From: AWTP1-18 sp036504515
Lineage (GTDB): Bacteria > Pseudomonadota > Gammaproteobacteria > Burkholderiales > Rhodocyclaceae
DNA length: 64,000 nt
Assembly (NCBI GenBank): GCA_036504515.1
Contig: DASXVA010000009.1
Span: forward strand, 124,001 to 188,000
Direction: 5' to 3'
Positions 37,143 through 46,226 of the stretch are shown in pieces. Position numbers and translations under genes: made by a program. The notes under the pieces are model-generated. The model was not told where the DNA came from and did not search any database. It saw only the letters and a program-made list of their open reading frames with translations. Numbering within the stretch: the stretch's first letter is position 1; every line of letters starts with the position of its first letter.

Positions 37143-38222
37143 ATGACCGCACCGACTCAGTCCCTTTCTCCCACCGGTTCTTCCTCTGCGGCCGTGTCGC
37201 TGTCGCCGCGCCGTCGGGCTTGGCAGCGTTTTCGTCGTCATCGCCTCGGCTACTGGAGCCTGCTCGTTTTCGTTGCCCTATTTGCCCTCAGCCTTTGCGC
37301 CGAGCTGCTCTGCAACGACAAGCCCCTGGTGGTGCAGTATCAAGGCCACTGGTATTTCCCCTTGGTACAGGACTACCCGGAAACCACCTTTGGCGGCGAT
37401 TTTCCAACCCCGGCGGATTACCTCGATCCATTCCTCAAGCAGCGGTTTGCCGAACCGGGTAACTTCGTTCTTTATCCGCCGAACCACTACTCCTTCAACA
37501 CTCTTAATTACTTTGCTTCGTCGCCCAATCCCGCACCGCCTTCGGCAGAAAACTGGCTGGGGACCGATGACCGGGGGCGGGACGTGGTGGCGCGCTTGCT
37601 TTATGGCTTCCGCCTGTCGGTGTTATTCGGCCTGACCCTGACCTTCATCGGTGTGATTATCGGCACCCTGACTGGCGCCCTGATGGGCTACTTCGGCGGT
37701 CGTTTCGACTTGGTATCCCAGCGCCTGATCGAGATATGGAGTTCCATGCCGGAGCTTTATCTCCTGATCATCTTCGCTTCCATTTTCCAACCCAGCCTGT
37801 GGTTGCTGGTGGTGCTGCTTTCGGCCTTCGGCTGGATGGGGCTGTCCGACTATGTGCGGGCTGAGTTCTACCGCAATCGCACTTTGGAATATGTGCGCGC
37901 AGCCAAAGCTCTGGGCTTGAGCAATCAGCAGATCATGGTGCGCCACATTCTGCCCAACAGTCTGACGCCGGTGATTACCTTCCTGCCTTTCCGCATGAGT
38001 GCTTCCATCCTCGCCCTCACCAGCCTGGACTTCCTCGGTCTTGGTGTGCCGCCGTCGGTGCCCAGCCTTGGTGAGCTGTTGTCCCAGGGCAAGGGCAATC
38101 TCGATGCATGGTGGATTTCCCTGTCCACCTTTGCCGTGCTGGTGCTGACCCTGCTATTACTCACCTTCATGGGTGAAGCCCTGCGCGATGCGCTGGATAC
38201 GCGGAAGGCCGACATCAAATGA
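37143..38222 (+). CDS. yejE: Peptide ABC transporter permease (YejE-like)
   Basis: The 359-residue permease of the DppC/OppC class has a long N-terminal cytoplasmic segment, a first helix (YWSLLVFVALFALSLCAELL) and a large periplasmic insert (ETTFGGDFPTPADYLDPFL), as in YejE. The EAA loop is EYVRAAKALGLSNQQIMVRH. Possible starts are TTG 37119, ATG 37122 and ATG 37143; none has a good ribosome site. I chose 37143, which lies 7 nt after the yejB stop. The end overlaps yejF by ATGA. Confidence 0.9.
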   Translation: MTAPTQSLSPTGSSSAAVSLSPRRRAWQRFRRHRLGYWSLLVFVALFALSLCAELLCNDKPLVVQYQGHWYFPLVQDYPETTFGGDFPTPADYLDPFLKQRFAEPGNFVLYPPNHYSFNTLNYFASSPNPAPPSAENWLGTDDRGRDVVARLLYGFRLSVLFGLTLTFIGVIIGTLTGALMGYFGGRFDLVSQRLIEIWSSMPELYLLIIFASIFQPSLWLLVVLLSAFGWMGLSDYVRAEFYRNRTLEYVRAAKALGLSNQQIMVRHILPNSLTPVITFLPFRMSASILALTSLDFLGLGVPPSVPSLGELLSQGKGNLDAWWISLSTFAVLVLTLLLLTFMGEALRDALDTRKADIK

Positions 38223-39835
38223 GTGTTTCCATGAGTCAGCCATTGCTTGAAATACGTCATCTGGATGTGAGCTTCGGTCAGGGAGATCAAGCTTTTCAGG
38301 CCGTGAAGGATGTGAGCTTCGCCATTCAGCCCGGCGAGCGTTTTGCCTTGGTGGGTGAGTCCGGTTCCGGCAAAAGCGTTACCTCCCTCAGCGTGCTGCG
38401 CCTGGTGGCCGATGCGGCAACCCGTGGCGAGATACTTTGGAATGGCGAGAACCTGCTGGCCAAGAGCGAGCGGGAGATGCGGGGTATTCGCGGGGCCGAG
38501 ATCGCGATGATCTTTCAGGAGCCCATGACGGCCCTGAATCCCCTGTATCCCATCGGTCGCCAAATCGTCGAGGCCATTGAACTGCACGAAGGCTTGCCCC
38601 GCCAGTCGGCAGAAAAGCGGGCCATTGCTCTGCTGGAACGGACCGGTATTCCCGAGGCCGGAAACAAGTTTTACAGCTATCCCCACCAGCTTTCCGGCGG
38701 GCAGCGACAGCGGGCCATGATCGCCATGGCCCTGGCCAGCAAACCCAAGCTGCTGCTGGCAGATGAGCCCACTACGGCACTGGATGTCACCATCCGCGCC
38801 CAGATCGTGGACCTGCTGCGGGACCTGCAACAGGAATACGGTTTGGCGGTGATGTTGATTACCCACGACCTGAATCTGGTGCGCTCCTTCGCCACCCGGG
38901 TGGGGGTTATGGAAAAGGGAAGACTGGTGGAGTGCGAGGACACGGAACGCCTGTTCTCCAGCCCCCGGGAGCCCTATACCCGCATGCTGATCGAAAGCCG
39001 GCCACGGCGTGAAATCGAGCCTGCTGCTGTCGATGCGCCGGTGCTGATGCAGGCGACGAATGTGGAAGTGAGCTTCCCGCGCAAGGCCGCGGGTTGGCGC
39101 TGGTGGAAGAAGGACAGTGTCGCCGTCGTGCGCAAGATCAGCCTGAATTTGGCAGAGGGCGAAACCCTCGGCATCGTCGGCGAATCCGGTTCCGGCAAAA
39201 CCACCTTGGCCATGGCTCTACTGGGCCTGCAACGCATGTCTGGCGGCCAGGTGGAGTTTCAGGGGCAACACATTGCCGGCCTCGACAAGACCAAGTTGAA
39301 AGCCTTGCGGGCAAAGGTGCAGGTCGTGTTTCAAGACCCCTTTGGCTCCCTGTCACCACGCATGACCATTGCCGAAATCGTAGGCGAGGGATTGGCCCTG
39401 CATCAATCCGAATTGTCCGCAACGGAACGGGAACAACGGGTGACCGCTGTGCTGGCCGAGGTGGGGCTGGACCCGGCCATTCTCAATCGCTATCCCCACG
39501 AGTTTTCCGGCGGCCAACGTCAGCGCATTGCCATTGCCCGGGTACTGATACTCAAGCCCCGGGTACTGATCCTGGATGAACCCACCTCGGCGCTGGATGT
39601 TTCCATTCAGCAGCAGGTGCTGCAATTGCTGACGGGATTGCAGAAGAAGTATCGACTCTCTTATCTGTTCATCAGCCACGACCTGGCGGTCATTCGCGCC
39701 ATGGCGCACCGTATTCTTGTTCTCAAGGACGGCGTGCTGGTGGAGGAAGGCGAAACGGAAGCCCTGGTCGCGGCCCCAAGTCAGCCCTATACCCGGGCTC
39801 TTTTTGCCGCAGCGAATCAGACGGGAAATTTGTAA
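38219..39835 (+). CDS. yejF: Peptide ABC transporter, dual ATP-binding protein (YejF-like)
   Basis: The 538-residue protein carries two complete ABC domains. The first has Walker A GESGSGKS, signature LSGGQRQRAM and Walker B LLLADEPT. The second, after about residue 275, has GESGSGKTT, FSGGQRQRIAIAR and VLILDEPT. Having both ATPases in one chain is the YejF arrangement. It powers the YejB/YejE permease. It is the last gene of the operon; no strong terminator is visible after it. Confidence 0.95.
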   Translation: MSVSMSQPLLEIRHLDVSFGQGDQAFQAVKDVSFAIQPGERFALVGESGSGKSVTSLSVLRLVADAATRGEILWNGENLLAKSEREMRGIRGAEIAMIFQEPMTALNPLYPIGRQIVEAIELHEGLPRQSAEKRAIALLERTGIPEAGNKFYSYPHQLSGGQRQRAMIAMALASKPKLLLADEPTTALDVTIRAQIVDLLRDLQQEYGLAVMLITHDLNLVRSFATRVGVMEKGRLVECEDTERLFSSPREPYTRMLIESRPRREIEPAAVDAPVLMQATNVEVSFPRKAAGWRWWKKDSVAVVRKISLNLAEGETLGIVGESGSGKTTLAMALLGLQRMSGGQVEFQGQHIAGLDKTKLKALRAKVQVVFQDPFGSLSPRMTIAEIVGEGLALHQSELSATEREQRVTAVLAEVGLDPAILNRYPHEFSGGQRQRIAIARVLILKPRVLILDEPTSALDVSIQQQVLQLLTGLQKKYRLSYLFISHDLAVIRAMAHRILVLKDGVLVEEGETEALVAAPSQPYTRALFAAANQTGNL

Positions 39836-39860
39836 TGAAGCGGTGACAAGGCGCTGCGTT

Positions 39861-39889
39861 TTACGAGAGTATTACTTTTTCCTTATAAA
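39861..39889 (+). promoter_or_regulatory. Candidate sigma-70 promoter for the MASE3-GGDEF-EAL gene
   Basis: TTACGA (39861-39866), 17 nt, TATAAA (39884-39889) lies about 32 nt before the ATG at 39921. The -35 is weak. A GATAAT at 39894 is an alternative. Confidence 0.35.
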
Positions 39890-39920
39890 GTAGGATAATT
39901 GAACCGTTTAGATCACAAGT

Positions 39921-42155
39921 ATGCCCTCCATGCCAGAGACAAGTACTGAAGGTGTGCATCAGCCTTTGCCAAATCCCTTGGCTGACAAAAGGCTGGGTGC
40001 CATGATCACAGGGACGGAAAACGAGACTTCCTGGGGCTTGATCATCCTGCTTTCATTTCTGTTTTTGCTTTTCTGGCAACTGCCGCCCCTTGAAGGACTC
40101 AAGACCAGTGAGGTGGTGTTCTCCCTGCTGGAGCACACCATCACCGAGTCCTTTGCCATTGTGGTTGCTGTCCTGGTTTTTGCCGTTTCCTGGAATGCCT
40201 ATAGCCGGGAGCGCCCGGGCAATATCCAGATTCTGGCCTGTGGTTTTCTTGCGGTGGGCTTGCTTGATTTTGTCCATATGCTTTCCTACAAGGGCATGCC
40301 GTATTTCATTACCCCGGCCGAGCCGCAAAAGGCGATTGTCTTCTGGCTGTCGGCCCGTTACGTGGCATCCATTACTCTGTTGATTGTTGCCCTGCGCGCC
40401 TGGCGACCCTTGCAACGGGGTATTACCCGCTATCTGTTTCTGTTCATCGCACTGGCCGTCGTTGCCGTTGTTGATTATCTGCAACTGTTCATGCCCGAGG
40501 TGTGGCCGAGGATGTTTGTGGCTGGGCAGGGGCTGACCGCAACCAAGATTGCGGCGGAATACGGCATTGTGGGCATCCTGCTATCCGCTGCCTTCCTGTT
40601 TTACCGAAGCATTCAACGGCATGAGGCTTTTGATGCGGCCAATCTTTTTACGGCGGCCATCATTACCATTCTGAGCGAGCTTTGCTTCACGCTTTACTCG
40701 AACGTCAATGACATCTTCAGCCTGATTGGGCATATCTACAAAGTCATTGCCTACTACTTCATCTACAGGGCGATTTTCGTTTCCAGTGTCAAAGAACCTT
40801 ATCTCCGTTTGATCGGAGAAATCGCCGAACGCAAGCAGGCCGAAGCCAAGATCGAATTTTTGGCCTATCACGACTCTCTGACGGAATTGCCCAACCGACT
40901 CTTGATCCGAGAACGCTTTGCCAGCGCAGTTGCTTTGGCAAAACAGTCGAAAACCAAGGTTGCCTTGATGTTCGTGGACCTGGATAACTTCAAGAATATC
41001 AACGATTCTCTGGGCCATGCCGTGGGCGATCTGACCTTGAAGGTCGTGGCGCAGCGCATTGCCGGCCTGATTCAGGAGGGCGATACCGTGAGCCGGCAGG
41101 GCGGAGATGAGTTCCTGCTGGTGTTGGGGGAACTGGCCGATGCTGATGCGGTACTACCTGTCCTGGGCAAGTTGATTGAGCAGCTCCAGGAGCCGGTTCT
41201 GATTGGCGACGAAGAGTTGGCGATCTCGGTTTCCATCGGTACGGCGATTTATCCTGACGATGGTGAGGATTTCAATACCTTGTTGAAGATGGCTGACACC
41301 GCCATGTATCGCGCCAAAGCAGCTGGCCGCAATACCTATCGGTTCTTTGATGCCACCATGCTCAAGGATGCTGCGGATCGTCTCCGCATCCGCAACGGCT
41401 TACGTTTGGCCCTGGAGCGGGGGGAATTCGTTCTTCACTATCAGCCACAAATTGATCTGGTGACCAAGCAGGTCATTGGTGTCGAAGCCTTGATTCGCTG
41501 GCAACACCCGGAATTAGGCATGGTTGCACCTTTTCGCTTTATTACGGTGGCAGAGGAGTGCGGCCTGATTGTGCCCATGGGCGCATGGGTGCTACAGGAG
41601 GCCTGCCGACAACTCGTGACATGGCAAAAGCAAGGTCTCGGCGCCTTCGTTGTGGCAGTCAATCTTTCCGCCGTGCAGTTCCTGCGGGGCGATCTGGAAA
41701 GGACCATCAGCGATACGCTGGCCCAGTCCGGTTTGCGTCCTGATTGTCTTGAACTTGAATTGACCGAGTCCATCCTGATCCAGGACACCGATACCATGCT
41801 GGGCACTGTCAATCGACTAGGTGCTCTCGGCGTGAAAATGTCCATCGACGATTTTGGTACCGGCTATTCCAGCCTGTCCTACCTCAAGCGGTTTTCGGTG
41901 GACAAACTCAAGATTGACCAGTCCTTTGTACGAGCCCTCGCCGATGCCCCGGAGGATGACGCCATCGTTCGCGCCATCATCCAAATGGCCGGGAGCCTGG
42001 GTTTGAAGACCATTGCGGAAGGCGTGGAAACTGCCCAGGTCAGTGATTTGCTGCAAGGTCTCGGCTGTGATGAGGTGCAGGGTTATCACTACGCGAAGCC
42101 CATGCCTGCCGATCAGATTCTTCCTTTTATTCACGCCTTCCATTCCCCTAATTGA
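39921..42155 (+). CDS. MASE3 membrane sensor - GGDEF - EAL cyclic-di-GMP protein
   Basis: The 744-residue protein has an N-terminal seven- or eight-helix MASE3-type sensor (about 37-300; HMLSYKGMPYFITP is typical). A GGDEF domain at about 315-480 has an intact RQGGDEFLLVLGE. An EAL domain at about 495-740 has GVEALIRWQHPE, LELELTES and DDFGTGYSSLSYLK. The RxxD inhibitory site before GGDEF is not present (QEGD instead). The EAL residues look complete, so phosphodiesterase activity is the better bet, with GGDEF possibly regulatory. The signal sensed is unknown. Confidence 0.93.
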   Translation: MPSMPETSTEGVHQPLPNPLADKRLGAMITGTENETSWGLIILLSFLFLLFWQLPPLEGLKTSEVVFSLLEHTITESFAIVVAVLVFAVSWNAYSRERPGNIQILACGFLAVGLLDFVHMLSYKGMPYFITPAEPQKAIVFWLSARYVASITLLIVALRAWRPLQRGITRYLFLFIALAVVAVVDYLQLFMPEVWPRMFVAGQGLTATKIAAEYGIVGILLSAAFLFYRSIQRHEAFDAANLFTAAIITILSELCFTLYSNVNDIFSLIGHIYKVIAYYFIYRAIFVSSVKEPYLRLIGEIAERKQAEAKIEFLAYHDSLTELPNRLLIRERFASAVALAKQSKTKVALMFVDLDNFKNINDSLGHAVGDLTLKVVAQRIAGLIQEGDTVSRQGGDEFLLVLGELADADAVLPVLGKLIEQLQEPVLIGDEELAISVSIGTAIYPDDGEDFNTLLKMADTAMYRAKAAGRNTYRFFDATMLKDAADRLRIRNGLRLALERGEFVLHYQPQIDLVTKQVIGVEALIRWQHPELGMVAPFRFITVAEECGLIVPMGAWVLQEACRQLVTWQKQGLGAFVVAVNLSAVQFLRGDLERTISDTLAQSGLRPDCLELELTESILIQDTDTMLGTVNRLGALGVKMSIDDFGTGYSSLSYLKRFSVDKLKIDQSFVRALADAPEDDAIVRAIIQMAGSLGLKTIAEGVETAQVSDLLQGLGCDEVQGYHYAKPMPADQILPFIHAFHSPN

Positions 42156-42316
42156 GCAGGACACCGGTCAGCGAGGAGGGCGGGAGTTTTCCTTTGCACT
42201 CCTGATTAGCCCTGAGAAGTTTGTCTTGGTGTACGGATCTATTTGTGATTTTTTGCTGCAGTGCATTGCTGCGATTTGTGCACGTGCAATACCTGTATCC
42301 CGCTTTAGCTCTCGGG

Positions 42317-42330
42317 TTGACCTTGATCAA
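42317..42330. promoter_or_regulatory. FNR/Anr-box-like site
   Basis: TTGACCTTGATCAA differs from the FNR consensus TTGAT-N4-ATCAA by one base. It lies in the gap between the two GGDEF genes. If it acted at -41.5, transcription would start close to 42365, at the end of the adjacent hairpin, and would read toward the second gene. Confidence 0.3.
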
Positions 42331-42338
42331 CAGACATC

Positions 42339-42366
42339 AAGGACGCCATAAAACGTCCTTGTTTTT
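42339..42366 (+). terminator. Rho-independent terminator after the GGDEF-EAL gene
   Basis: The stem AAGGACG/CGTCCTT with an 8-nt loop is followed by GTTTTTG. It sits 184 nt after the stop of the upstream gene, leaving a long 3' tail or a short independent transcript. Confidence 0.75.
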
Positions 42367-42515
42367 GTCATGGAAGGGATTAGCTTGCACATAAGGGACT
42401 GCTTATCACTTTAGGTGAATTTACATTTTTGGATGCCATCCCTATTATTCTGATTTGATCTATTTGCGTCACATTCAAATTCGTTCCGGGAGTCGTTCTG
42501 AGAAAAGCAAATCCG

Positions 42516-44063
42516 GTGATTGTTAGTTTGTGGCTGCTGGTGGGTATTTTCATTGGGTACCTGCTCGTCATTCTTTGGCATGCCCACCAAACCGAAGTCA
42601 ACAAGGTTCGTTTACAGGCGCTGGCGCAGACTCGTCTGGTGGCCGAGCACGCCACGTCTCACTTTGATCGCGTCAATCTTCTGCTGCTAGGGGTGGAAGA
42701 ACACCTTGGAGCGACGGATTTTCGCAATGCCAAGGGGCTGTCCCTGAAACGGCGGGTCGAGCTTCAACAGGTATTGGTGAAGCACTTAAACCGGCTTCCT
42801 GGAGTGGTCTCCATCACTATCGCAGATGCGGAAGGGCGGGTCATTGTCAGTTCGATCGACTCATCACCGGACAGCAGCCTGAGTGATCGTAACTATTTTC
42901 AAACCTTGAAAAGTCAGCGCAGTAATGCGCCGCTGATCTCCGGTCCGCTGAAAGGGCGGCTTACGGGCAAGTGGGGAATTTTGGAAGCCCGGCGGATCGA
43001 ATTCCCTGATGGATCCTTTGCTGGAGTAATGGTTGCGAATCTCGGCATAGCCGAGACTTTTGATGCTTTTTACAAGACTGTCGGCATCGAGCCGAACATG
43101 TTTATCACTCTGCGCGACAGTGAAAACAGGATACTGGTCCGGCATCCGATCATTGAAGACAAAATCAACACGGTGGTATCCGGTTCGTCCTTTGCAATCT
43201 CAGTGCTCAAGGGCGATGAGGAAAATATCGTCACTTCCCTGTCGCCCATTGACCACATCGAACGGATTGTGGCGTTGCGCAAATTGGACGGCTATCCGGT
43301 TTTTGCTGCGGTGGGCCTGAGCAAGGATGATGCTTTGGCTCCCTGGCACCAGCAATTGCGCGTGGCCCTGTTTGTGATTGTCGGCGTGATCATGGCGGCG
43401 GCCTTCTCCCATTACGCAATTTTGCGACGGGACCGGGCAAGCCGGGAGTTGGAGGCCGCTCATCTGGACTTGAAGGATGCGCATCTTCAGCTTGACGGAG
43501 TTCGCCAGGAGCTTGAGGTTTCCAATGCCAGACTTTCGGAGCTGTTGCAGCAATCTGAACAGAATGCCTCCCATGATGAACTGACCGGCTTATGGAACCG
43601 GCGAATGCTCAATCATCGTCTGGAAGAAACCATCATCCGTTCCCGGCGACTTGGGGTTCCTTTTTGTCTGTTGATGTTCGACCTCGATCACTTCAAACGC
43701 ATCAATGACGACTACGGCCACTTGGTGGGGGATGAGGTGCTGCGCGAGTTTGCCCAAGTCATCAAAAATCGTATCCGTGAGAACGACTTTCTTGCCCGCT
43801 GGGGTGGTGAGGAGTTTGTGCTGATTCTGGAAGCGACCGATGTTTCCCGGGCAACAGTTTTGGCAGAAGAGCTGCGGGAGGCAATTTTCCATCACCGTTT
43901 TGAAACGGTGGGCGCTTTGACCGTCAGTATCGGTTTGGCGGAATGTAGCCCCGATGATGGGGCCAATGAGTTGCTGCGCCGGGCCGATCAGTCTCTCTAT
44001 TTTGCCAAGATAGAAGGACGGAACCGGGTTAACGCCGGTTCCAGCGAAACGCTGAAAAGCTGA
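42516..44063 (+). CDS. Membrane diguanylate cyclase with periplasmic CACHE-like sensor
   Basis: The 515-residue protein has a helix at about 3-20. A periplasmic double-CACHE-like region of about 260 residues follows (GVVSITIADAEGRVIVSS, SDRNYFQTLK, ISGPLKGRLTGKWGI), then a second helix (LFVIVGVIMAAAF), a coiled coil, and a C-terminal GGDEF domain. The catalytic motif is RWGGEEF, and the inhibitory site REND lies five residues before it, so it should be an active, product-inhibited cyclase. CACHE domains usually sense small organic ligands. The GTG start at 42516 has only a weak ribosome site; the true start may be slightly upstream at a rare codon. Confidence 0.9.
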   Translation: MIVSLWLLVGIFIGYLLVILWHAHQTEVNKVRLQALAQTRLVAEHATSHFDRVNLLLLGVEEHLGATDFRNAKGLSLKRRVELQQVLVKHLNRLPGVVSITIADAEGRVIVSSIDSSPDSSLSDRNYFQTLKSQRSNAPLISGPLKGRLTGKWGILEARRIEFPDGSFAGVMVANLGIAETFDAFYKTVGIEPNMFITLRDSENRILVRHPIIEDKINTVVSGSSFAISVLKGDEENIVTSLSPIDHIERIVALRKLDGYPVFAAVGLSKDDALAPWHQQLRVALFVIVGVIMAAAFSHYAILRRDRASRELEAAHLDLKDAHLQLDGVRQELEVSNARLSELLQQSEQNASHDELTGLWNRRMLNHRLEETIIRSRRLGVPFCLLMFDLDHFKRINDDYGHLVGDEVLREFAQVIKNRIRENDFLARWGGEEFVLILEATDVSRATVLAEELREAIFHHRFETVGALTVSIGLAECSPDDGANELLRRADQSLYFAKIEGRNRVNAGSSETLKS

Positions 44064-44094
44064 GCTGTTTCTATTCGGCAGCTTGTCCGCCAGG

Positions 44095-45015
44095 CTACTT
44101 CGGTGCGAAATGGTCCAGCAGGTCGTGGCGGGATAGCAAGAAAATCTTGGATTCTCCGCTGGGGGCATCAACCCAGGTGAAGGGCACATGGGGCCAGGCC
44201 TCTTCCACCAGATGGGCGTTGTGGCCCACTTCCACCAGCAGTAAGCCATCGTCGGTCAGATGGTCAGCGGCCCCGGCAAGAATCTTGCGCACCACATCCA
44301 GACCGTCACTACCGGAAACCAGGGACATGGCGGGTTCGTGGCGATACTCGTCAGGGATGACGCTCATGGCGTCTTCCGTCACGTAGGGCGGGTTGGAAAT
44401 GATCAGGTCGTAGATACGCTTGCCGTGCTCATCTTCCAAGGCTGCGAAAACATCGGACTGGATCAGTTCGATCTGGGTTTCCAGATCGTAGTCGGACACA
44501 TTGCGCTGGGCGACTTCTAGGGCTTCCGTGGAGAGATCCACCGCATCAATGGCGGCATTGGGGAAAGCGTTAGCCATGAGAATGGCCAGACAACCGGAAC
44601 CGGTACAAAGGTCCAGGGCGGCACTGACGCTCGTCGCATCTTCCAACCAGGGGCTAAGGCCTGTTTCCAGTAACTCAGCAAAGTAGGAGCGGGGCACGAT
44701 GACCCGTTCATCCACATAGAACTTGTATTCCCCCAGCCAGGCTTCGTGGGTCAGATAGGCTGCAGGCACACGCTTGTCGATGCGGGCCTGGAGCAACGTC
44801 AGCACGGTCTTGCGTTCTGCTGTCGTGAGGCGGGCGTCAATGAAGGGTTCCAGTCGGTCCAGGGGTAAGTGCAGGGCGTGGAGCACCAGCCAGACGGCCT
44901 CATCCCAGGCGTTGTCGCAACCGTGGCCGTAGAAAAGGCCGGCCTTTTCAAAGTGGCTGACGGCCCAGCGAAGCCAGTCGCGGACGGTGATCAATTCATC
45001 AGTGATGTTGCTCAT
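44095..45015 (-). CDS. prmB: Ribosomal protein L3 N5-glutamine methyltransferase
   Basis: The 306-residue HemK-family SAM methyltransferase modifies a glutamine side chain in uL3. Motif I is LDLCTGSGCLAI (135-145) and the catalytic NPPY is at 208-211. The N-terminal helical domain of about 115 residues and the overall length fit PrmB better than PrmC. The ATG overlaps the dapE stop (ATGA), so it is the last gene of the dap operon. Confidence 0.93.
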   Translation of the reverse strand: MSNITDELITVRDWLRWAVSHFEKAGLFYGHGCDNAWDEAVWLVLHALHLPLDRLEPFIDARLTTAERKTVLTLLQARIDKRVPAAYLTHEAWLGEYKFYVDERVIVPRSYFAELLETGLSPWLEDATSVSAALDLCTGSGCLAILMANAFPNAAIDAVDLSTEALEVAQRNVSDYDLETQIELIQSDVFAALEDEHGKRIYDLIISNPPYVTEDAMSVIPDEYRHEPAMSLVSGSDGLDVVRKILAGAADHLTDDGLLLVEVGHNAHLVEEAWPHVPFTWVDAPSGESKIFLLSRHDLLDHFAPK

Positions 45016-46154
45016 GCCTGCTGTTCCTTCAGGAGTCCGTGCAGCATACCTTCGTAGGCTTTGGCCAGGGGCTCAAGGTCGGCGACTGCGATGCATTCGT
45101 TGATTTTGTGAATGGTGGCGTTCAGTGGCCCGAACTCCACCACTTGCGGGCAAATGTCGGCGATGAAGCGACCATCAGAGGTGCCGCCGGTGGTGGAAAT
45201 CTCTGGTGTTACGCCTGTCGCCGCGGCGATGGCTTCAGCCATCACCGTGACCAGTTTGCCTTTGGGCGTGAGGAAAGGTCTGCCGCCTAGCGTCCAGACA
45301 ATGTCGTATTCCAGTTGATGCTTGTCGAGAATGGCGTGGATGCGGGCCTGCAGGCCGTCTGCTGTGCTGGCTGTGGAGAAGCGCAGGTTGAACAATACGT
45401 CTACCGTGCCGGGCACCACGTTGGTGGCGCCGGTACCGGCGTGGATGTTGGATATCTGGAAACTGGTGGGGGGGAAGTATTCATTGCCCGCATCCCATTG
45501 CTCTGCCGCCAACTCGGCCAGGGCCGGGGCGATCAGGTGGATGGGGTTCTTCACTTTTTCCGGGTAGGCGACGTGGCCTTGGATGCCCTTCACCGTGAGC
45601 TTGGCCGAAAGGGAGCCGCGTCGGCCGTTCTTCACCGTGTCGCCGAAACGGATGCTGGAGGTGGGTTCGCCGACTATGCAGTAGTCGATGATTTCGCCCC
45701 GGGCCTTGAGGGTATTCACTACATGGATCGTGCCGTGGAGGGCATCGCCTTCTTCATCGGAGGTCAGCAACAGGGCGATGGAGCCGGCGTTGTTTTGATG
45801 GGCGGCGAGGAAGTTTTCAATCGCCACCACAAAGGCTGCGAGGGAGGACTTCATGTCCGCCGCACCGCGACCATAGAGCACACCGTCGCGGATGGTGGGC
45901 TGGAAGGGAGGGGATGTCCATTGTTCCAAAGGGCCCGTGGGTACCACATCGGTATGGCCGGCAAAGCAGACCAGCGGTGCCTCTGTGCCCCTGCGCGCCC
46001 AGAGGTTGCTGGTGCCGTTGGCATCCAGGCGTTCGATCTTGAAGCCCAAGGGAGCCAAGCGCTGGGCGATAAGGTCAAGACAGCCCTGGTCTTCCGGGGT
46101 GACGGAGGAGCGGGCAATCAGGTCTTGGGCTAGGGATAGGGTAGGTGTGGTCAT
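45012..46154 (-). CDS. dapE: Succinyl-diaminopimelate desuccinylase
   Basis: The 380-residue zinc peptidase-family enzyme removes succinate from N-succinyl-LL-DAP in lysine and peptidoglycan precursor synthesis. The metal and catalytic residues are visible: H67 and D69 (GHTDV), D100 (GAADMK), and E134 and E135 (SDEEGD). I chose ATG 46154; a longer frame to 46214 has a low-complexity Ala/Pro lead that is not family-like. Upstream is a short G-rich spacer with a twice-repeated AAATGAAGC. Confidence 0.95.
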   Translation of the reverse strand: MTTPTLSLAQDLIARSSVTPEDQGCLDLIAQRLAPLGFKIERLDANGTSNLWARRGTEAPLVCFAGHTDVVPTGPLEQWTSPPFQPTIRDGVLYGRGAADMKSSLAAFVVAIENFLAAHQNNAGSIALLLTSDEEGDALHGTIHVVNTLKARGEIIDYCIVGEPTSSIRFGDTVKNGRRGSLSAKLTVKGIQGHVAYPEKVKNPIHLIAPALAELAAEQWDAGNEYFPPTSFQISNIHAGTGATNVVPGTVDVLFNLRFSTASTADGLQARIHAILDKHQLEYDIVWTLGGRPFLTPKGKLVTVMAEAIAAATGVTPEISTTGGTSDGRFIADICPQVVEFGPLNATIHKINECIAVADLEPLAKAYEGMLHGLLKEQQA

Positions 46155-46226
46155 GGTCGGTGCGGGGGTGGGAGGGGCAAATGAAGCTGCAAATGAAGCG
46201 GACATTTGCCCCAATGCTGCCGGGTC

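Larger units (their letters stand above)
42156..42515. other. 360-nt gap between two cyclic-di-GMP genes
   Basis: This stretch holds no convincing gene. It contains an FNR-like box (42317-42330) and a terminator-like hairpin (42339-42366), then an AT-rich region before the next gene, including TCTATTTGCG and TATTATTCTGATTTG. Nothing else recognised. Confidence 0.5.

Noticed and set aside
33779..39835. A microcin biosynthesis or immunity cluster around the Yej-type transporter
   Set aside because: No maturation, precursor or immunity gene is recognisable; only the unknown AT-rich gene is extra, and its function cannot be claimed.
42013..42351. A 112-codon plus frame across the end of the GGDEF-EAL gene and the gap
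   Set aside because: Most of it lies in the wrong frame of the EAL domain; the tail in the gap shows no coding character.
46155..46226. Direct repeat AAATGAAGC twice upstream of dapE as a mobile-element trace
   Set aside because: Only two short copies 12 nt apart without inverted ends; simple slippage or chance is enough.
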